Shown here: positions 28,414-38,443 of the stretch, piece after piece | Numbering within the stretch: the first letter of the stretch is position 1 | Layout of the letters: the number at the start of each line of letters is the position of its first letter | NCBI RefSeq assembly: GCF_014639155.1 | Contig: NZ_BMFT01000002.1 | Coordinates: 558,001-622,000 of the forward strand | DNA: 64,000 bases | Direction: 5' to 3' | Origin: Paenibacillus segetis | GTDB taxonomy: Bacteria; Bacillota; Bacilli; Paenibacillales; Paenibacillaceae | The notes under the pieces: generated by a model | Databases searched by the model: none | Told to the model about the DNA's origin: nothing | The model's input: the letters and a program-made list of their open reading frames with translations, nothing else | Translations under genes and position numbers: made by a program

Positions 28414-30936
28414 TTGAGGAAGATTCCAGTAACAGCTGCCGCACTGAGTATTTCATTGTTGCTTGCTAGTGCTCCAGAAGCAATGGCGGCAAGCGCGACT
28501 AATAAAACAACGACTACAAAACCAACAGCAAAAGAGACTACTAAGAAACCTGTAGTACATACCTTAGCAAATTTGTCTGCTGTTAAAATAACAGCGAAGA
28601 GCACAGTAAGCTTAACGGATGTTAATATTCTAACCCAAGATGAAGAAAGTATACTTACGTATACATTAACCATTAAGAATGGTGATAATAAGCCTCTAGA
28701 TTTACTTGATTACTGGTCTAAAGTGAAAACCGCGAGTGGGACGAGTTATAGTACATCTCTGATGTCGAAGGATAAGGATAAGAAGAAATTATCTGCTGGA
28801 TCATCCACAACGCTTACTTATGTAGCTAAAGTAGGGAAGGATATGAAAATCAGCAACTTGGTATTTCAAGTTGTTAAATGGGATTTCAGCCAACCAGGCT
28901 ATGAAGCACTGAAAGGCCAATTTAAGGTGCCGGCTAATTATTTGACCTCCACACCAGCTGATCAATCGAAGACAATTCGGATTTCTGATGTTCCTGTAAA
29001 GGCGATGGTGAAACAAGTCGCTGCATACACATCAGGCGATTATAATTATGTCAGTGTAGGATTAAATCTACAAAATATAGGATACCGAATCTTTGAAGAT
29101 CCCAAAGTTAAGTTTGTGATTAAGACTTCTAATGGGGCAAGTTACCCGATGTCTGCCGATTCGACTAGTACAGAATACAAGATTCAACCACAAGATAATA
29201 AGACGTTGAACTTAATGACAGCGATACCCAAGAGTATTAAGCTGACTAATATGGAATTGCAATGGGTGCAAGATGATGAGACGGCTAAGATGAGTCTTCC
29301 AGTAGCTACAATGCAATTACCAGGTGCAGCTGATAAATCTTTGGCAACAGAAGCTAATGAAGAGAAGTCTATTTCTCTGGGTAGTGGAAAGATCACAGCA
29401 AGTGTAAGTGGAATGACGATGAATCAAAGCTTCGATGAACATGATCTATCAGTTCGGGTGCTATTACGTAATACTAGTGGTACAACGGTTACATTACCGA
29501 AGTATCAATTTGAGTTACAAACATCAGATGGTTATCGCTTACCAATTTCATCGAGTGCAATAGAGAATGTAGTTCTGCAGCCGCTTGAAGAAAAGGTGTT
29601 TTCACTAGCTGTAACCATACCAGCTAACGTCAAAGCAGATAATTCACAATTGTTCATGAATCTCCCTTCTGCTTCAGACAGTAAGGATAATTTCAAATAT
29701 CCGGTAGCTATATTTACACTTCCAGAGTCACAGCCAGTGCAGAACATGATTGGACAGAAGCAATACGTACAGACGGGTAAAGGAATTGTTGGATTTGAAC
29801 TCTCCTCCTTACAAAGATTACCTTGGAGTGACGGTGATCAAGTAGCGGCTAAAATTACAATCAGTAATACGGGATCAAAAACAATTTTGTTGCCTGAGCT
29901 GCTTGGACAAATTAAGATTGATTCGGCGAAATTAACAGCAGATACAAAATTGATTACTTCGCAAAGTGTTGGATTACTAGGTGCAAATTCATCAACGGAT
30001 GTATATATCATATCCAAGGTACCTAGCAATATCGACTTCAGCCAATTACAAATTTCGCTGCTTGAGAAAGTTGGAGAAGGAAGCTCGGAGTGGATGCAGT
30101 TTAGCCATGCAGGCGCGCTGCCTGAACTTACAACAATTACTAGTGGTTCAAGTTATGAGATAGATACTTCAGGACGTAAGCAAGAACTTAAAGTCCTACG
30201 CTCCTTCGTTTATACGGGAACTTCATCAGATTTAATCTATGCAGAACTTGAAGAGAAGAACATGGAAGATCATCAGATCGACCTCTCGCAAATTACAGGT
30301 TCCTTTAAGGCTTCTGGAGGACAGACATACAAAGCAACTGTTAGCCAAATCGACACTTCGGCTGGTCCAGAAGAGAAGAGCGTAGTAGCACTCTGGGCTA
30401 AAATTCCGAAAAAGGTATCTACCACAGATATGAAATTGGTTGTGGGTGAGGGTATCACTGATAATAAAATGACTCCAATTAAAGGGGTACCAACCGGTTA
30501 TGTAAATGCTGCCGCACTAGAATTAAACATCTCAACACCGAATGTAAGAGGTAATCTGGCTGATTTAGATCTATTCCCGTATTCCTTAACAGTGAGGGAT
30601 GTGAGAGCCACTCTAAGTGGATCGACATCAGTTAGCCTAACATTTGATTACAGCCAAAATCGAAATATGGAATATGCAATCGGGGAATTTGGACATAAAT
30701 ATTTGTTTGAAGTAGTCGATTCAAGTAATCGCACATTTGAGAAGGAATTTATACCGGAAACGGATCTAAAATTATCTAAAAGTGCAAGCGCAAGTTTCAG
30801 TTTTGATGATATCGTTTTTGATAAGAGACAAGGGGGTACCTTCCAATTGAACATATACGATTTGTTCCAAGGTCAGAAGGTGAAACTCGGGAGTCAAGGT
30901 TTCTATTATTTATCGTCGAATTATGATAAAGAGTAA
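28414..30936 (+). CDS. Large secreted beta-repeat protein, unknown function
   Basis: 840-residue exported protein. The signal peptide is residues 1-25 (MRKIPVTAAALSISLLLASA, cleavage after AMA). A Thr/Lys-rich linker (about 28-50) is followed by four or five degenerate modules of roughly 150-180 residues. Each has patterns like LQTSDGYRLPISSS and a turn of the type LQPLEEKVFSL. This suggests beta-sandwich domains, perhaps DUF4352-like, but I do not recognise the family. There is no SLH or LPXTG anchor. The start is TTG at 28414, because GGGAGGAA lies at 28401-28408; an in-frame ATG at 28399 lies upstream of that site and is less likely. Confidence 0.8.
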   Translation: MRKIPVTAAALSISLLLASAPEAMAASATNKTTTTKPTAKETTKKPVVHTLANLSAVKITAKSTVSLTDVNILTQDEESILTYTLTIKNGDNKPLDLLDYWSKVKTASGTSYSTSLMSKDKDKKKLSAGSSTTLTYVAKVGKDMKISNLVFQVVKWDFSQPGYEALKGQFKVPANYLTSTPADQSKTIRISDVPVKAMVKQVAAYTSGDYNYVSVGLNLQNIGYRIFEDPKVKFVIKTSNGASYPMSADSTSTEYKIQPQDNKTLNLMTAIPKSIKLTNMELQWVQDDETAKMSLPVATMQLPGAADKSLATEANEEKSISLGSGKITASVSGMTMNQSFDEHDLSVRVLLRNTSGTTVTLPKYQFELQTSDGYRLPISSSAIENVVLQPLEEKVFSLAVTIPANVKADNSQLFMNLPSASDSKDNFKYPVAIFTLPESQPVQNMIGQKQYVQTGKGIVGFELSSLQRLPWSDGDQVAAKITISNTGSKTILLPELLGQIKIDSAKLTADTKLITSQSVGLLGANSSTDVYIISKVPSNIDFSQLQISLLEKVGEGSSEWMQFSHAGALPELTTITSGSSYEIDTSGRKQELKVLRSFVYTGTSSDLIYAELEEKNMEDHQIDLSQITGSFKASGGQTYKATVSQIDTSAGPEEKSVVALWAKIPKKVSTTDMKLVVGEGITDNKMTPIKGVPTGYVNAAALELNISTPNVRGNLADLDLFPYSLTVRDVRATLSGSTSVSLTFDYSQNRNMEYAIGEFGHKYLFEVVDSSNRTFEKEFIPETDLKLSKSASASFSFDDIVFDKRQGGTFQLNIYDLFQGQKVKLGSQGFYYLSSNYDKE

Positions 30937-30946
30937 TATACGAAAC

Positions 30947-30985
30947 AAGCAAAAATCCCTCGCTAAGGGATTTTTGCTTGTTCAT
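30947..30985 (+). terminator. Intrinsic terminator after the secreted protein gene
   Basis: A 14-bp stem (30947-30960 with 30966-30979). The T-run lies mostly inside the right arm (TTTTTGCTTGTTC), so it may work in both directions. Confidence 0.75.
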
Positions 30986-31074
30986 CTCTATCAAAACCTC
31001 TATCATTGATAGAAAGAGAATTGATAGAATTAATCGCCTAAAGTAAACCTAACCAAACCTTAAGGAGGAACATC

Positions 31075-31599
31075 ATGAAGAGAACGTGGAAAGTGGCTGC
31101 GGCTGTGGTATTGATCGGCGGAGGTCTATGGACAGGCTCGCTACTAAATTTGAAGGCTGAAGGTGCTGGAGTAACTAACCAACCAGGTACCGCTGATGAT
31201 CCGGTTGTTACGAAGAGCTACGTGGATCAACAAATTCAGCAAGCGCTGAAGGGTGGCGGTGGAAGCACAACAACACCTACAGCACCACCAACGCCTTCTA
31301 CTGGCGGTAGTGATTCCTCTGCTACGGAAGATATGAAGATTGTGGATGTTAAACCAGGACAGATCTTGATCGCTTCTGCAGGTACTGAGTTTATTGTTCG
31401 TGCAGGTAAGGCAGTTGTATATAGTGAAGATAAGAATGGTATATCTGATTTGACGGATGGCAAAGACATTATAGGCGGCAATGCGGTTGTCAACAACCAC
31501 CTGCTTCTTTTCCCGAGAGAGGGTCGAGGAATACAGGTGAAGGAAGGCGATACTCATAACCTGACTGTCATCGTACGGGGTGGATATCAAATTAAGTAA
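31075..31599 (+). CDS. Small exported protein with Gly/Thr/Pro linker
   Basis: 174-residue protein with a membrane or signal segment (residues 7-26), a conserved-looking PGTADDPVVTKSYVDQQI stretch (38-55), a flexible linker rich in Gly, Thr and Pro (58-82), and a C-terminal beta-rich domain (85-174). AAGGAGG lies about 8 bp before the ATG. I have seen the DDPVVTKSYVD pattern in exported proteins of Paenibacillus-type genomes but cannot attach a function. There is no catalytic motif or wall anchor. Confidence 0.75.
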   Translation: MKRTWKVAAAVVLIGGGLWTGSLLNLKAEGAGVTNQPGTADDPVVTKSYVDQQIQQALKGGGGSTTTPTAPPTPSTGGSDSSATEDMKIVDVKPGQILIASAGTEFIVRAGKAVVYSEDKNGISDLTDGKDIIGGNAVVNNHLLLFPREGRGIQVKEGDTHNLTVIVRGGYQIK

Positions 31600-31724
31600 T
31601 GGATTAAGCATTATATGCAATAGCGATATTATTTTACCAAAAGTAACAATCATTAATACGGGTAGGTACATGAAAAGGACACATACTATTCCTGAAGCAA
31701 CTATCATCAGGAGGTGTATCGTTC

Positions 31725-31994
31725 ATGGCAAGAAGCAATAGTAAAATCATCCCGGAAAGTCGTCATGTACTACAACAATGGAAATATGAAATCGCTGCAG
31801 AGTTTGGACTAGCAGTAGGTGGCGGCGCGGGTCTTGGATCTGCCGACACAGAGTTTGCTGGTGAACTCGGAGCAATGGGAACTGGCAGCGGTTATGGCGG
31901 AAGCTGGGGACATCTAACTTCCCGCGAGAACGGCTCGGTTGGTGGAGAGATTACGAAACGATTGGTTGCGAAGGCCCAAGAAGGACTTTTTTAA
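31725..31994 (+). CDS. Alpha/beta-type small acid-soluble spore protein with insertion
   Basis: SASPs of this type coat forespore DNA, protect it from UV and chemicals, and are degraded by the GPR protease at germination. The first helix is KYEIAAEFGL (residues 20-29), and the DNA-contact region LTSRENGSVGGEITKRLV (64-81) is almost consensus. Between them lies a Gly/Ala-rich insertion of some 30 residues that normal family members lack. It contains TEFAGE (42-47), a look-alike of the GPR cleavage site. GGAGGTG precedes the ATG. Upstream, GGGTA (31660-31664), 17 bp, and CATACTA (31682-31688) could be a sigma-G promoter, with one mismatch in the -35. Confidence 0.9.
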   Translation: MARSNSKIIPESRHVLQQWKYEIAAEFGLAVGGGAGLGSADTEFAGELGAMGTGSGYGGSWGHLTSRENGSVGGEITKRLVAKAQEGLF

Positions 31995-32077
31995 TCAAAT
32001 TTTTATATAAAAATACCTTGATTATTTTGACACGGGTTGGCAAATAAGTTAATATGACTTTTGAGGATTGTCAATTC

Positions 32078-32109
32078 AACCTTTTCCGCTATGGAAAAGG
32101 TTCATTTTT
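32078..32109 (+). terminator. Intrinsic terminator after the SASP gene
   Basis: A 10-bp perfect stem (32078-32087 with 32093-32102), 5-nt loop, then CATTTTTT. It lies 84 bp after the SASP stop and 124 bp before metK. Confidence 0.85.
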
Positions 32110-32232
32110 TGATAGGGGACAACCACACTGGACATGCATCCTCATTGCTTCTTGTTATCTGGTGGGGTATTTATAGTATTGGATATTTAGGCTGTTGCCA
32201 TACTATCCATATGGGGAGGTTGATTTTTTAAA

Positions 32233-33435
32233 ATGTCTATACAAGGAAGACACTTATTTACTTCCGAGTCCGTAACCGAGGGACACCCGGATAAAATTTG
32301 CGACCAAATCTCCGATGCGGTTCTTGACGCATTCCTGGAGAATGATCCTAATGCTCGTGTAGCTTGTGAAGTTGCTGTGGCTACAGGGCTTGTTCTCGTA
32401 ATCGGTGAGATTAGTACGAAATCAGAATATGTAGATATTCCTGCCATCGTGCGAAAAACGGTTAAAGAGATTGGTTATACACGTGCTAAATATGGCTTCG
32501 ATTCCGACACTTGTGCGGTGTTGTCATCATTGAATGAGCAGTCAGCAGATATTGCTCAAGGTGTAAATGCAGCGCTAGAGAACCGGGATCCGGCTCAAAT
32601 GGATAAAGAAACAGCAAATATCGGTGCAGGTGACCAAGGTTTGATGTTCGGATTTGCAACGAATGAGACTCCTGAACTCATGCCGTTACCTATTGCTCTT
32701 TCTCACCGTATTGCACGTCGTCTATCTGAAGTGCGTAAGGACGGTACATTGGACTATCTTCGTCCAGATGGCAAAACGCAGGTAACGATTGAATATATCG
32801 ATGGTAAGCCTACACGTGTTGATACGATCGTTGTGTCCACGCAGCATGCCGAAGAAATCACGTTGGAACAAATCCAACAAGATATTAAAGAGCATGTTAT
32901 CCTTCCTGTTGTTCCAGCGGAATTACTGGACGGAGAGACGAAATATTATATTAATCCAACGGGTCGTTTCGTCATCGGTGGGCCACAAGGTGATGCAGGC
33001 TTAACAGGACGTAAGATCATCGTAGATACATATGGTGGTTATGCGCGTCATGGCGGAGGTGCATTCTCCGGTAAGGATCCAACGAAGGTCGACCGTTCGG
33101 CTGCTTATGCTGCACGTTACGTTGCGAAGAATCTTGTCGCTGCAGGCTTGGCTGATAAAGTTGAAATTCAGTTGGCCTATGCAATTGGCGTAGCTACCCC
33201 AGTATCGATTAACGTTGATACGTACGGTACAGGTAAAATTGCTGAAGAGAAGCTTGTGGAATTGGTTCGTAAGAACTTCGACCTGCGTCCAGCAGGTATT
33301 ATCCGCATGTTGGACCTTCGTCGTCCGATCTATCGTCAGACGGCTGCTTATGGTCACTTTGGTAGAACAGACATTGAGCTTCCTTGGGAGCAAGTGGATA
33401 AGGCTGAAGTATTGAAGGCGCAAGCTGGATTATAA
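32233..33435 (+). CDS. metK: S-adenosylmethionine synthase
   Basis: Makes SAM from ATP and methionine in the cytoplasm. The 400-residue product equals the B. subtilis enzyme in length. It has the N-terminal [19 protein letters not shown], the ATP-binding [10 protein letters not shown] hexapeptide region (about residues 132-141) and the metal/phosphate loop [19 protein letters not shown] (about 274-292). GGGGAGGT precedes the ATG by 12 bp, a rather long spacing. The leader (32110-32232) shows no S-box sequence, although metK is S-box controlled in B. subtilis. Confidence 0.98.
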   Translation: MSIQGRHLFTSESVTEGHPDKICDQISDAVLDAFLENDPNARVACEVAVATGLVLVIGEISTKSEYVDIPAIVRKTVKEIGYTRAKYGFDSDTCAVLSSLNEQSADIAQGVNAALENRDPAQMDKETANIGAGDQGLMFGFATNETPELMPLPIALSHRIARRLSEVRKDGTLDYLRPDGKTQVTIEYIDGKPTRVDTIVVSTQHAEEITLEQIQQDIKEHVILPVVPAELLDGETKYYINPTGRFVIGGPQGDAGLTGRKIIVDTYGGYARHGGGAFSGKDPTKVDRSAAYAARYVAKNLVAAGLADKVEIQLAYAIGVATPVSINVDTYGTGKIAEEKLVELVRKNFDLRPAGIIRMLDLRRPIYRQTAAYGHFGRTDIELPWEQVDKAEVLKAQAGL

Positions 33436-33452
33436 AATAGTGTTGTACATTA

Positions 33453-33497
33453 AAACGGATACCTTCCGCCAAGTGCGTGAGGATATCCGTTTTTTTG
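33453..33497 (+). terminator. Intrinsic terminator after metK
   Basis: Stem 33453-33461 with 33484-33492 and additional internal pairing, ending in a run of seven T residues. Confidence 0.9.
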
Positions 33498-33663
33498 TAT
33501 GCCATAAGGATACTCGCTTCAAGTAAAACATCTTATAATAGACAAAATACATCCCCTTCTAAACTTGTAAGCGATTCTAACCGTTAATATATATAGGTGT
33601 GTTTAATGATAGAGTGACGTATTTTTTTACATAGCTTATTGAACTGAAAGGGGAACGGAAGTA

Positions 33664-36600
33664 ATGAGAAAGAAGATTTCGATGGGAATTATATTCGTGC
33701 TGGTAGTGAATATGTTGCTGGGAGCCATTGTGTCGGCAGCTGACCCAGTAGCTGGGGGGAGCCCGATTGTAATAACGATGTCGCCAGCCGATGGAGCCAA
33801 GGGGGTTCCAATCGAGACCAATCAAATTCAATTGAAGTTTGATCGAGATGTGAAAATGGGGACGGGAACAATAGAGGTTACAAAAGTAGATAATACAGGT
33901 GAAACAACAGTAGTGACACAACCTATTACACCTCAACCTTATGTAATGAGTCGATATGATATTTCATTACCTACAGGGGTTTTAACAAATGGAACTATGT
34001 ATTACGTGAAAGGTACTGCTGGAACATTTGTTGATGCGAATGCAACTTCGATTCAATCGGATAATTTAAGAATGACATTTAAAACAATCTCGGCCCAAGG
34101 TAGCACAGCGCCTGTAATTAGTAATGTAGCTCCAGGTAGAGGAGAGATTATAACTGATGAGGCGAAGGAGTTAAAGATAACCTTTGATAAGACAATTAAT
34201 AAAGGTATAGGATTTATTTATGTAAATCGAGCGTCAGATAACCAAAATTTTATCAAACTATCTCCCCAAGACGCTAAGATAGAAGGAGATATGGACAATG
34301 AAGTCTCATGGCCCATTAGCGGTCTAAGTCGTGGTGAACGATATTATGTTCTGATTGACAGAGGTGCATTCAAGGATTTAGATGATCATCCCTTTGAAGG
34401 GATCAGTAGTGCACAAGAATGGTATTTCAATGTTAAAGGGAATCCAGTGACATGGGCTACTTCAACACCTACGCTACCAGCTAATGGAGCTACAGGTATC
34501 TCGAACACAGGGACCGTTCAATTGAATTTCAGTCGCCCGGTATATCCGGATAGTGGAAATCTCAGTCTGAGATTAACAGATTCATCAGGTACTTCGGTTA
34601 AGGAGTTTAATGTCACTTCCTCAGAAGTAAAGGGTGGGGGCACGAACAAAATAACGATTACTCTTCCTACTCTATCCTATAATCAGAGATATTCACTCTC
34701 TGCTTTAGCAGGAGTTTTTAAAGATAGTGATAATAATCCTTCACCAAAAGTTGATTTGTCCTTCTCGACGGGAACGACGACATCGACGGCACTGACATGG
34801 AACTCTTTATCTCCGCTGGATCGGAGTTTGAATAACGCTATTACAACGAATGTAGTAGCTACATTTAATCGAGATATTTCCTTAACGGATCCTTCGGGTG
34901 CTACAGGAATTAAACTTATGAAGCAAGGTACAACCACTCCTATTACTGCTAGAGTCAGCACTTCAGGTAAGCAGTTGATCATTATCCCATCTGCCAATCT
35001 GCAGGAGGGAACGACATATTATGTTGATATCGCAAGTGGAGCTATTAAGGATCAGAGCACAGGTGAGTTATTTAGAGGATTAGATGGAGCATCAAGCTGG
35101 ACCTTCCAGACACTAGTTTCGGATAAGACAGCACCAGTCATTCAGAGTTCAACGATGTATAGTAATTCGGTGATTCGCCTGCAGTATAATAAAACGCTTG
35201 ATTCGACGATCAATTTGTTGACTTCCAGCTTCGCAGTGACAGTCAACGGAGAGACGAGAAGAATCAGCAGTGCTTATGTCTCGGGTGAGAGTGTCTACGT
35301 TACTTTAGATACGGGCGTGGCTGTTGGTCAGGTTATTCGAATCAGTTACAGTGGTAATAGTGTAAGACCAGTACAGGATTTGTCTAAGAATCCTGCGGCA
35401 TCTTTTTCAAACAGAGAAGTGACGAACGGTGTTGATTCGGTGTTGCCGAAGCCTGTTGAAGGTTCTGTCTCTGGAAGTACGTTGACTTTAACCTTTAGTG
35501 AAAGCTTGAAGAGCTTATCCAGTAGATATGCCTATGATCAGTTTAGCGTAACAGCTGACGGATATTCCAAAGGAATTAATAGTATCTATCAGAGTGGCCG
35601 TACGATTACATTATATTTGTCTAGTTCGGTATCCAATGGAGAGATTGTAAAAGTGTCCTACTCTCCAGGATCTTACCCACTTCAGGATTCTCGGGGACAG
35701 AATATATCGGCCTTTAGTGATTATTTTGTTCGTAATACCTACGACACCAAGCCTCCAGAATTAACAGAGATCGAGGGTAGCGGCAATAAAATAACTCTTA
35801 CCTATAACGAGGCACTGAAAACGACAAACATTCCGATGAAGAGTCAATTTTCGGTATTGGTGAATAATACGGCTGTTTATGTGACGAATATAGAGGTTGT
35901 GTCCAATCGCGTGGTGCTTACACTCGCGTCATCTTTTACTAAGGATCAAGTTGTAACGTTATCGTATGTGTCTGGTTACGGTGGGATTGCAGACTTGAAT
36001 GGAAATTTGGCAGGGTATATCGATTTGCAACCGATCACTTATAGCTTGTTGATGGAAGGAATACGTTACGCAACAGTGAAAGGCGATATTATAACAGTCG
36101 TATATAATAATACTTTGAAGCCAACGTCCTTCTTACCGGTTAACCAGTTCGATGTGTCAGTCGATAAAGTTAATCGAGGCGTACAAACTGCGACAGTAAG
36201 TGGGGATACAGTCACATTAAAGTTGAGTTCGGCAGTTACAGCTAATCAAGTCGTGTCGTTATCTTATATGACAGGTTCTACACCGTTGTATGATAATCAG
36301 GGTACTATTCTCAAAGCGTACACCAATATGCCGGTTCAGAATGTGACGGATAAGGGAACGACGACATCGACACCAGGCGGTATTGAACAACCTAATTATG
36401 TTACACAGATGTCTGCTAGTGATTTTGGAAAAAGTGGTTATTTGCTGAATATCAGTGTAGCACAGGCGCTACAGAGCCTATCGCGCAATGGAGAGAGCAT
36501 TAAGAAATATAGCCTTGATAGTACAAAGGTACTGGCTGGAATGAAATATGTAACGAATAATAACGTGAGTAAAATGCTCGTGTTTGAGGTCCCGTCTACA

Positions 36601-37665
36601 GAAAAGGCAGCTCAAGTTGACATCCCACTGAGTGCATTACTGGAAGTATATAGTAGTGGGAAGACTGGCTCATTTGCTGTTAAATATAAGGATTATATGT
36701 ACGAGCTCCCTATTGATAAAATTCCCTATACGGAAATTTCACGTGTCTTAGGATCGTCCACGATGAGCGCGGCTAATCTGACGGTTCAGCTGGAAGCGAT
36801 ATCGAGGGCTCAACTAGCGGTGACAACCTCCAATAATGCTGTTACGACGACCCCTTTGGTTGATCCAGTTCAATTGTATGTTACGGCAAACAATGGACCT
36901 AATATGGATGCGGGGGAAGTTTCACATATTGGACAGCTTTATTTCCGCGTATCAGGTAGCTTGCCATCGACCAATCAAGTGGCACTGTTTAAGTATAATG
37001 TAGCTACAAGTAAACTTTCTTTTATGCCTTCGAGTGTAATTGGTAGCTCAGCATCTATGATATTTAGCGGTAAGGTTAATGGGAACTCTATCATAGGTCC
37101 AGCTGTTGGATATAGCTTTTTCAGTGATACAACTAAACATTGGGCAAAAGAAGCTATTTCTGAGCTAGCAGGTAAACTGATTGTGGAGCCGCGTTCAGGT
37201 TCATACGATAAGTTCGAACCTGACAAGAATATTACCCGTGCGGAATTCGCAGTATTTATCGCAAAAGGATTGGGACTCTCTGGCGACATGTCACGTCGCT
37301 TCCCGGATGTATCCACGGGGGCGGTTGGGGAATATATCGGCGCTGCAGCGAAGGCTGGTATTATTACTGGTTACACCGATGGAACGTTCAAGCCAAACAG
37401 TTACATCACCCGCGAGCAAATGGCCCTCATGATGGTACGAGCGATGGAGTACACCGGGTATAGTGTTTCAAATAACGGAACGACAACACAGACACTATCA
37501 AAATTTAAGGATGCTTCGAAAATACAATCCAAAGAAACAGTTGCTAAAGCAGTAAGAGAGGGAATTATTCAAGGGATGACCTCGAATACCTTCCAACCAC
37601 AAGGTAATGCAACACGCGCTCAAGCTGTAGTTATGCTGAAACGTGTATTAGACAAATTGGATTAA
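33664..37665 (+). CDS. Large SLH protein with Ig-like and SWM repeats
   Basis: 1333-residue exported protein. The signal peptide is residues 1-25 (MRKKISMGIIFVLVV, cleavage near VSA-AD). Four SbsA-like Ig domains (Big_5 type) lie at about 35-143, 148-255, 262-366 and 372-485, with patterns such as MSPADGAKGVPIET and FDRDV. Four repeats resembling the SwmA/SwmB repeat follow to about residue 910 (LTLTFSESL, ITLTYNEALKTT, ITVVYNNTLKPT; each ends in a VxxSYxxG turn). The C-terminus has three SLH domains from about 1152 to the end. AAAGGGG precedes the ATG. Codon use is ordinary, so it is probably less abundant than the S-layer protein. SLH anchoring to the pyruvylated polymer is expected. Confidence 0.9.
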   Translation: MRKKISMGIIFVLVVNMLLGAIVSAADPVAGGSPIVITMSPADGAKGVPIETNQIQLKFDRDVKMGTGTIEVTKVDNTGETTVVTQPITPQPYVMSRYDISLPTGVLTNGTMYYVKGTAGTFVDANATSIQSDNLRMTFKTISAQGSTAPVISNVAPGRGEIITDEAKELKITFDKTINKGIGFIYVNRASDNQNFIKLSPQDAKIEGDMDNEVSWPISGLSRGERYYVLIDRGAFKDLDDHPFEGISSAQEWYFNVKGNPVTWATSTPTLPANGATGISNTGTVQLNFSRPVYPDSGNLSLRLTDSSGTSVKEFNVTSSEVKGGGTNKITITLPTLSYNQRYSLSALAGVFKDSDNNPSPKVDLSFSTGTTTSTALTWNSLSPLDRSLNNAITTNVVATFNRDISLTDPSGATGIKLMKQGTTTPITARVSTSGKQLIIIPSANLQEGTTYYVDIASGAIKDQSTGELFRGLDGASSWTFQTLVSDKTAPVIQSSTMYSNSVIRLQYNKTLDSTINLLTSSFAVTVNGETRRISSAYVSGESVYVTLDTGVAVGQVIRISYSGNSVRPVQDLSKNPAASFSNREVTNGVDSVLPKPVEGSVSGSTLTLTFSESLKSLSSRYAYDQFSVTADGYSKGINSIYQSGRTITLYLSSSVSNGEIVKVSYSPGSYPLQDSRGQNISAFSDYFVRNTYDTKPPELTEIEGSGNKITLTYNEALKTTNIPMKSQFSVLVNNTAVYVTNIEVVSNRVVLTLASSFTKDQVVTLSYVSGYGGIADLNGNLAGYIDLQPITYSLLMEGIRYATVKGDIITVVYNNTLKPTSFLPVNQFDVSVDKVNRGVQTATVSGDTVTLKLSSAVTANQVVSLSYMTGSTPLYDNQGTILKAYTNMPVQNVTDKGTTTSTPGGIEQPNYVTQMSASDFGKSGYLLNISVAQALQSLSRNGESIKKYSLDSTKVLAGMKYVTNNNVSKMLVFEVPSTEKAAQVDIPLSALLEVYSSGKTGSFAVKYKDYMYELPIDKIPYTEISRVLGSSTMSAANLTVQLEAISRAQLAVTTSNNAVTTTPLVDPVQLYVTANNGPNMDAGEVSHIGQLYFRVSGSLPSTNQVALFKYNVATSKLSFMPSSVIGSSASMIFSGKVNGNSIIGPAVGYSFFSDTTKHWAKEAISELAGKLIVEPRSGSYDKFEPDKNITRAEFAVFIAKGLGLSGDMSRRFPDVSTGAVGEYIGAAAKAGIITGYTDGTFKPNSYITREQMALMMVRAMEYTGYSVSNNGTTTQTLSKFKDASKIQSKETVAKAVREGIIQGMTSNTFQPQGNATRAQAVVMLKRVLDKLD

Positions 37666-37683
37666 TTGTAAGTGGAAAAAGAG

Positions 37684-37719
37684 ACTCCCAGTACCGGATA
37701 AACGGTATTGGGAGTTTTT
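37684..37719. terminator. Bidirectional terminator between convergent genes
   Basis: A 13-bp stem with one G-T pair (37684-37696 with 37703-37715) and a 6-nt loop, followed by TTTT on the + strand. It lies between the + strand SLH gene and the - strand gene that ends at 37747. Confidence 0.85.
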
Positions 37720-37746
37720 GTGATGCAGAGTTCAAGCTTCATCGAT

Positions 37747-38421
37747 CTATTCAATTGAGCTCCATGCTCCTCGTTGTAACTCATATCTATGAATACGTTC
37801 CCCAGCACCGGAGGTTATTGGAGACAGCCAACCTTTCGTACACAGTGAATGCAGTAACCTAACAGCGGTTCGGTAGTTAATGTCGAAATGATTGGCTACT
37901 TTCTTGGGGGTAAGTGGCAGTGCCTGTGCTAATGCTAGACGAATAACTTCATTCTCAATTATTGTCGAACATTGTGTTGGTTGGTCTTGGGCGACATAGC
38001 GATTGAATAGCATTTGCAGTAAGCTTCTACATAACTCAGGTCGCTCAGATACATCATCGTAAGCGAAAGAGATCACGCGATAACCAACACACTGTAGAAA
38101 CAATTCGCGATTTAACTCGTCGCAATATTTTTTGCGGTCCATATCACGCACATGGGGACCATAACCTTTAATTTCAATTATAAATTTCAAGGGTCCCTTT
38201 AAGTAGGCAAAATCGCCAAAATAGGATCGACCACGCCAATCTACAATTTCATATTCAGGATGCAATCCATCAAAATTGTCATAGACAGGCCACCACACTT
38301 TTTTTAGAAACAGGATTTCTCCATGGCTGTGTCCACGCTCAAGCCTCCCCTTCCTCTCACCAGAACGTCGATTTAAATGCTGCTGAAGAAATAGCTGATG
38401 CTCCGCTTCAAAATTCTTCAA
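37747..38421 (-). CDS. PD-(D/E)XK nuclease-like protein with C-terminal winged helix
   Basis: 224-residue protein, the only convincing - strand gene in the window. Residues about 55-90 contain an acidic residue in SYFGDFAYL followed by IIEIKGYG, the D...ExK arrangement of the PD-(D/E)XK nuclease fold (VSR/DUF559-like). Residues 150-215 look like a winged helix (TPKKVANHFDINYRTAVRLL). The start is TTG at 38421-38419, preceded by AAGGGGG. It could be a nuclease or a DNA-binding regulator; no partner gene suggests a restriction system. A terminator-like hairpin lies in its leader. Confidence 0.75.
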   Translation of the reverse strand: MKNFEAEHQLFLQQHLNRRSGERKGRLERGHSHGEILFLKKVWWPVYDNFDGLHPEYEIVDWRGRSYFGDFAYLKGPLKFIIEIKGYGPHVRDMDRKKYCDELNRELFLQCVGYRVISFAYDDVSERPELCRSLLQMLFNRYVAQDQPTQCSTIIENEVIRLALAQALPLTPKKVANHFDINYRTAVRLLHSLCTKGWLSPITSGAGERIHRYELQRGAWSSIE

Positions 38422-38443
38422 TTTACTTCCCCCTTAGTCACAT

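Noticed and set aside
31144..31707. 187-residue - strand frame
   Set aside because: It covers the small exported protein gene on the + strand, which has a signal peptide and strong ribosome binding site; no domain is seen in the - strand frame.
31995..32232. S-box (SAM-I) riboswitch before metK
   Set aside because: The conserved S-box core sequences are not visible; the hairpin at 32078-32102 is better explained as the SASP terminator.
33001..33423. 140-residue - strand frame
   Set aside because: Shadow of metK, which is unambiguous.
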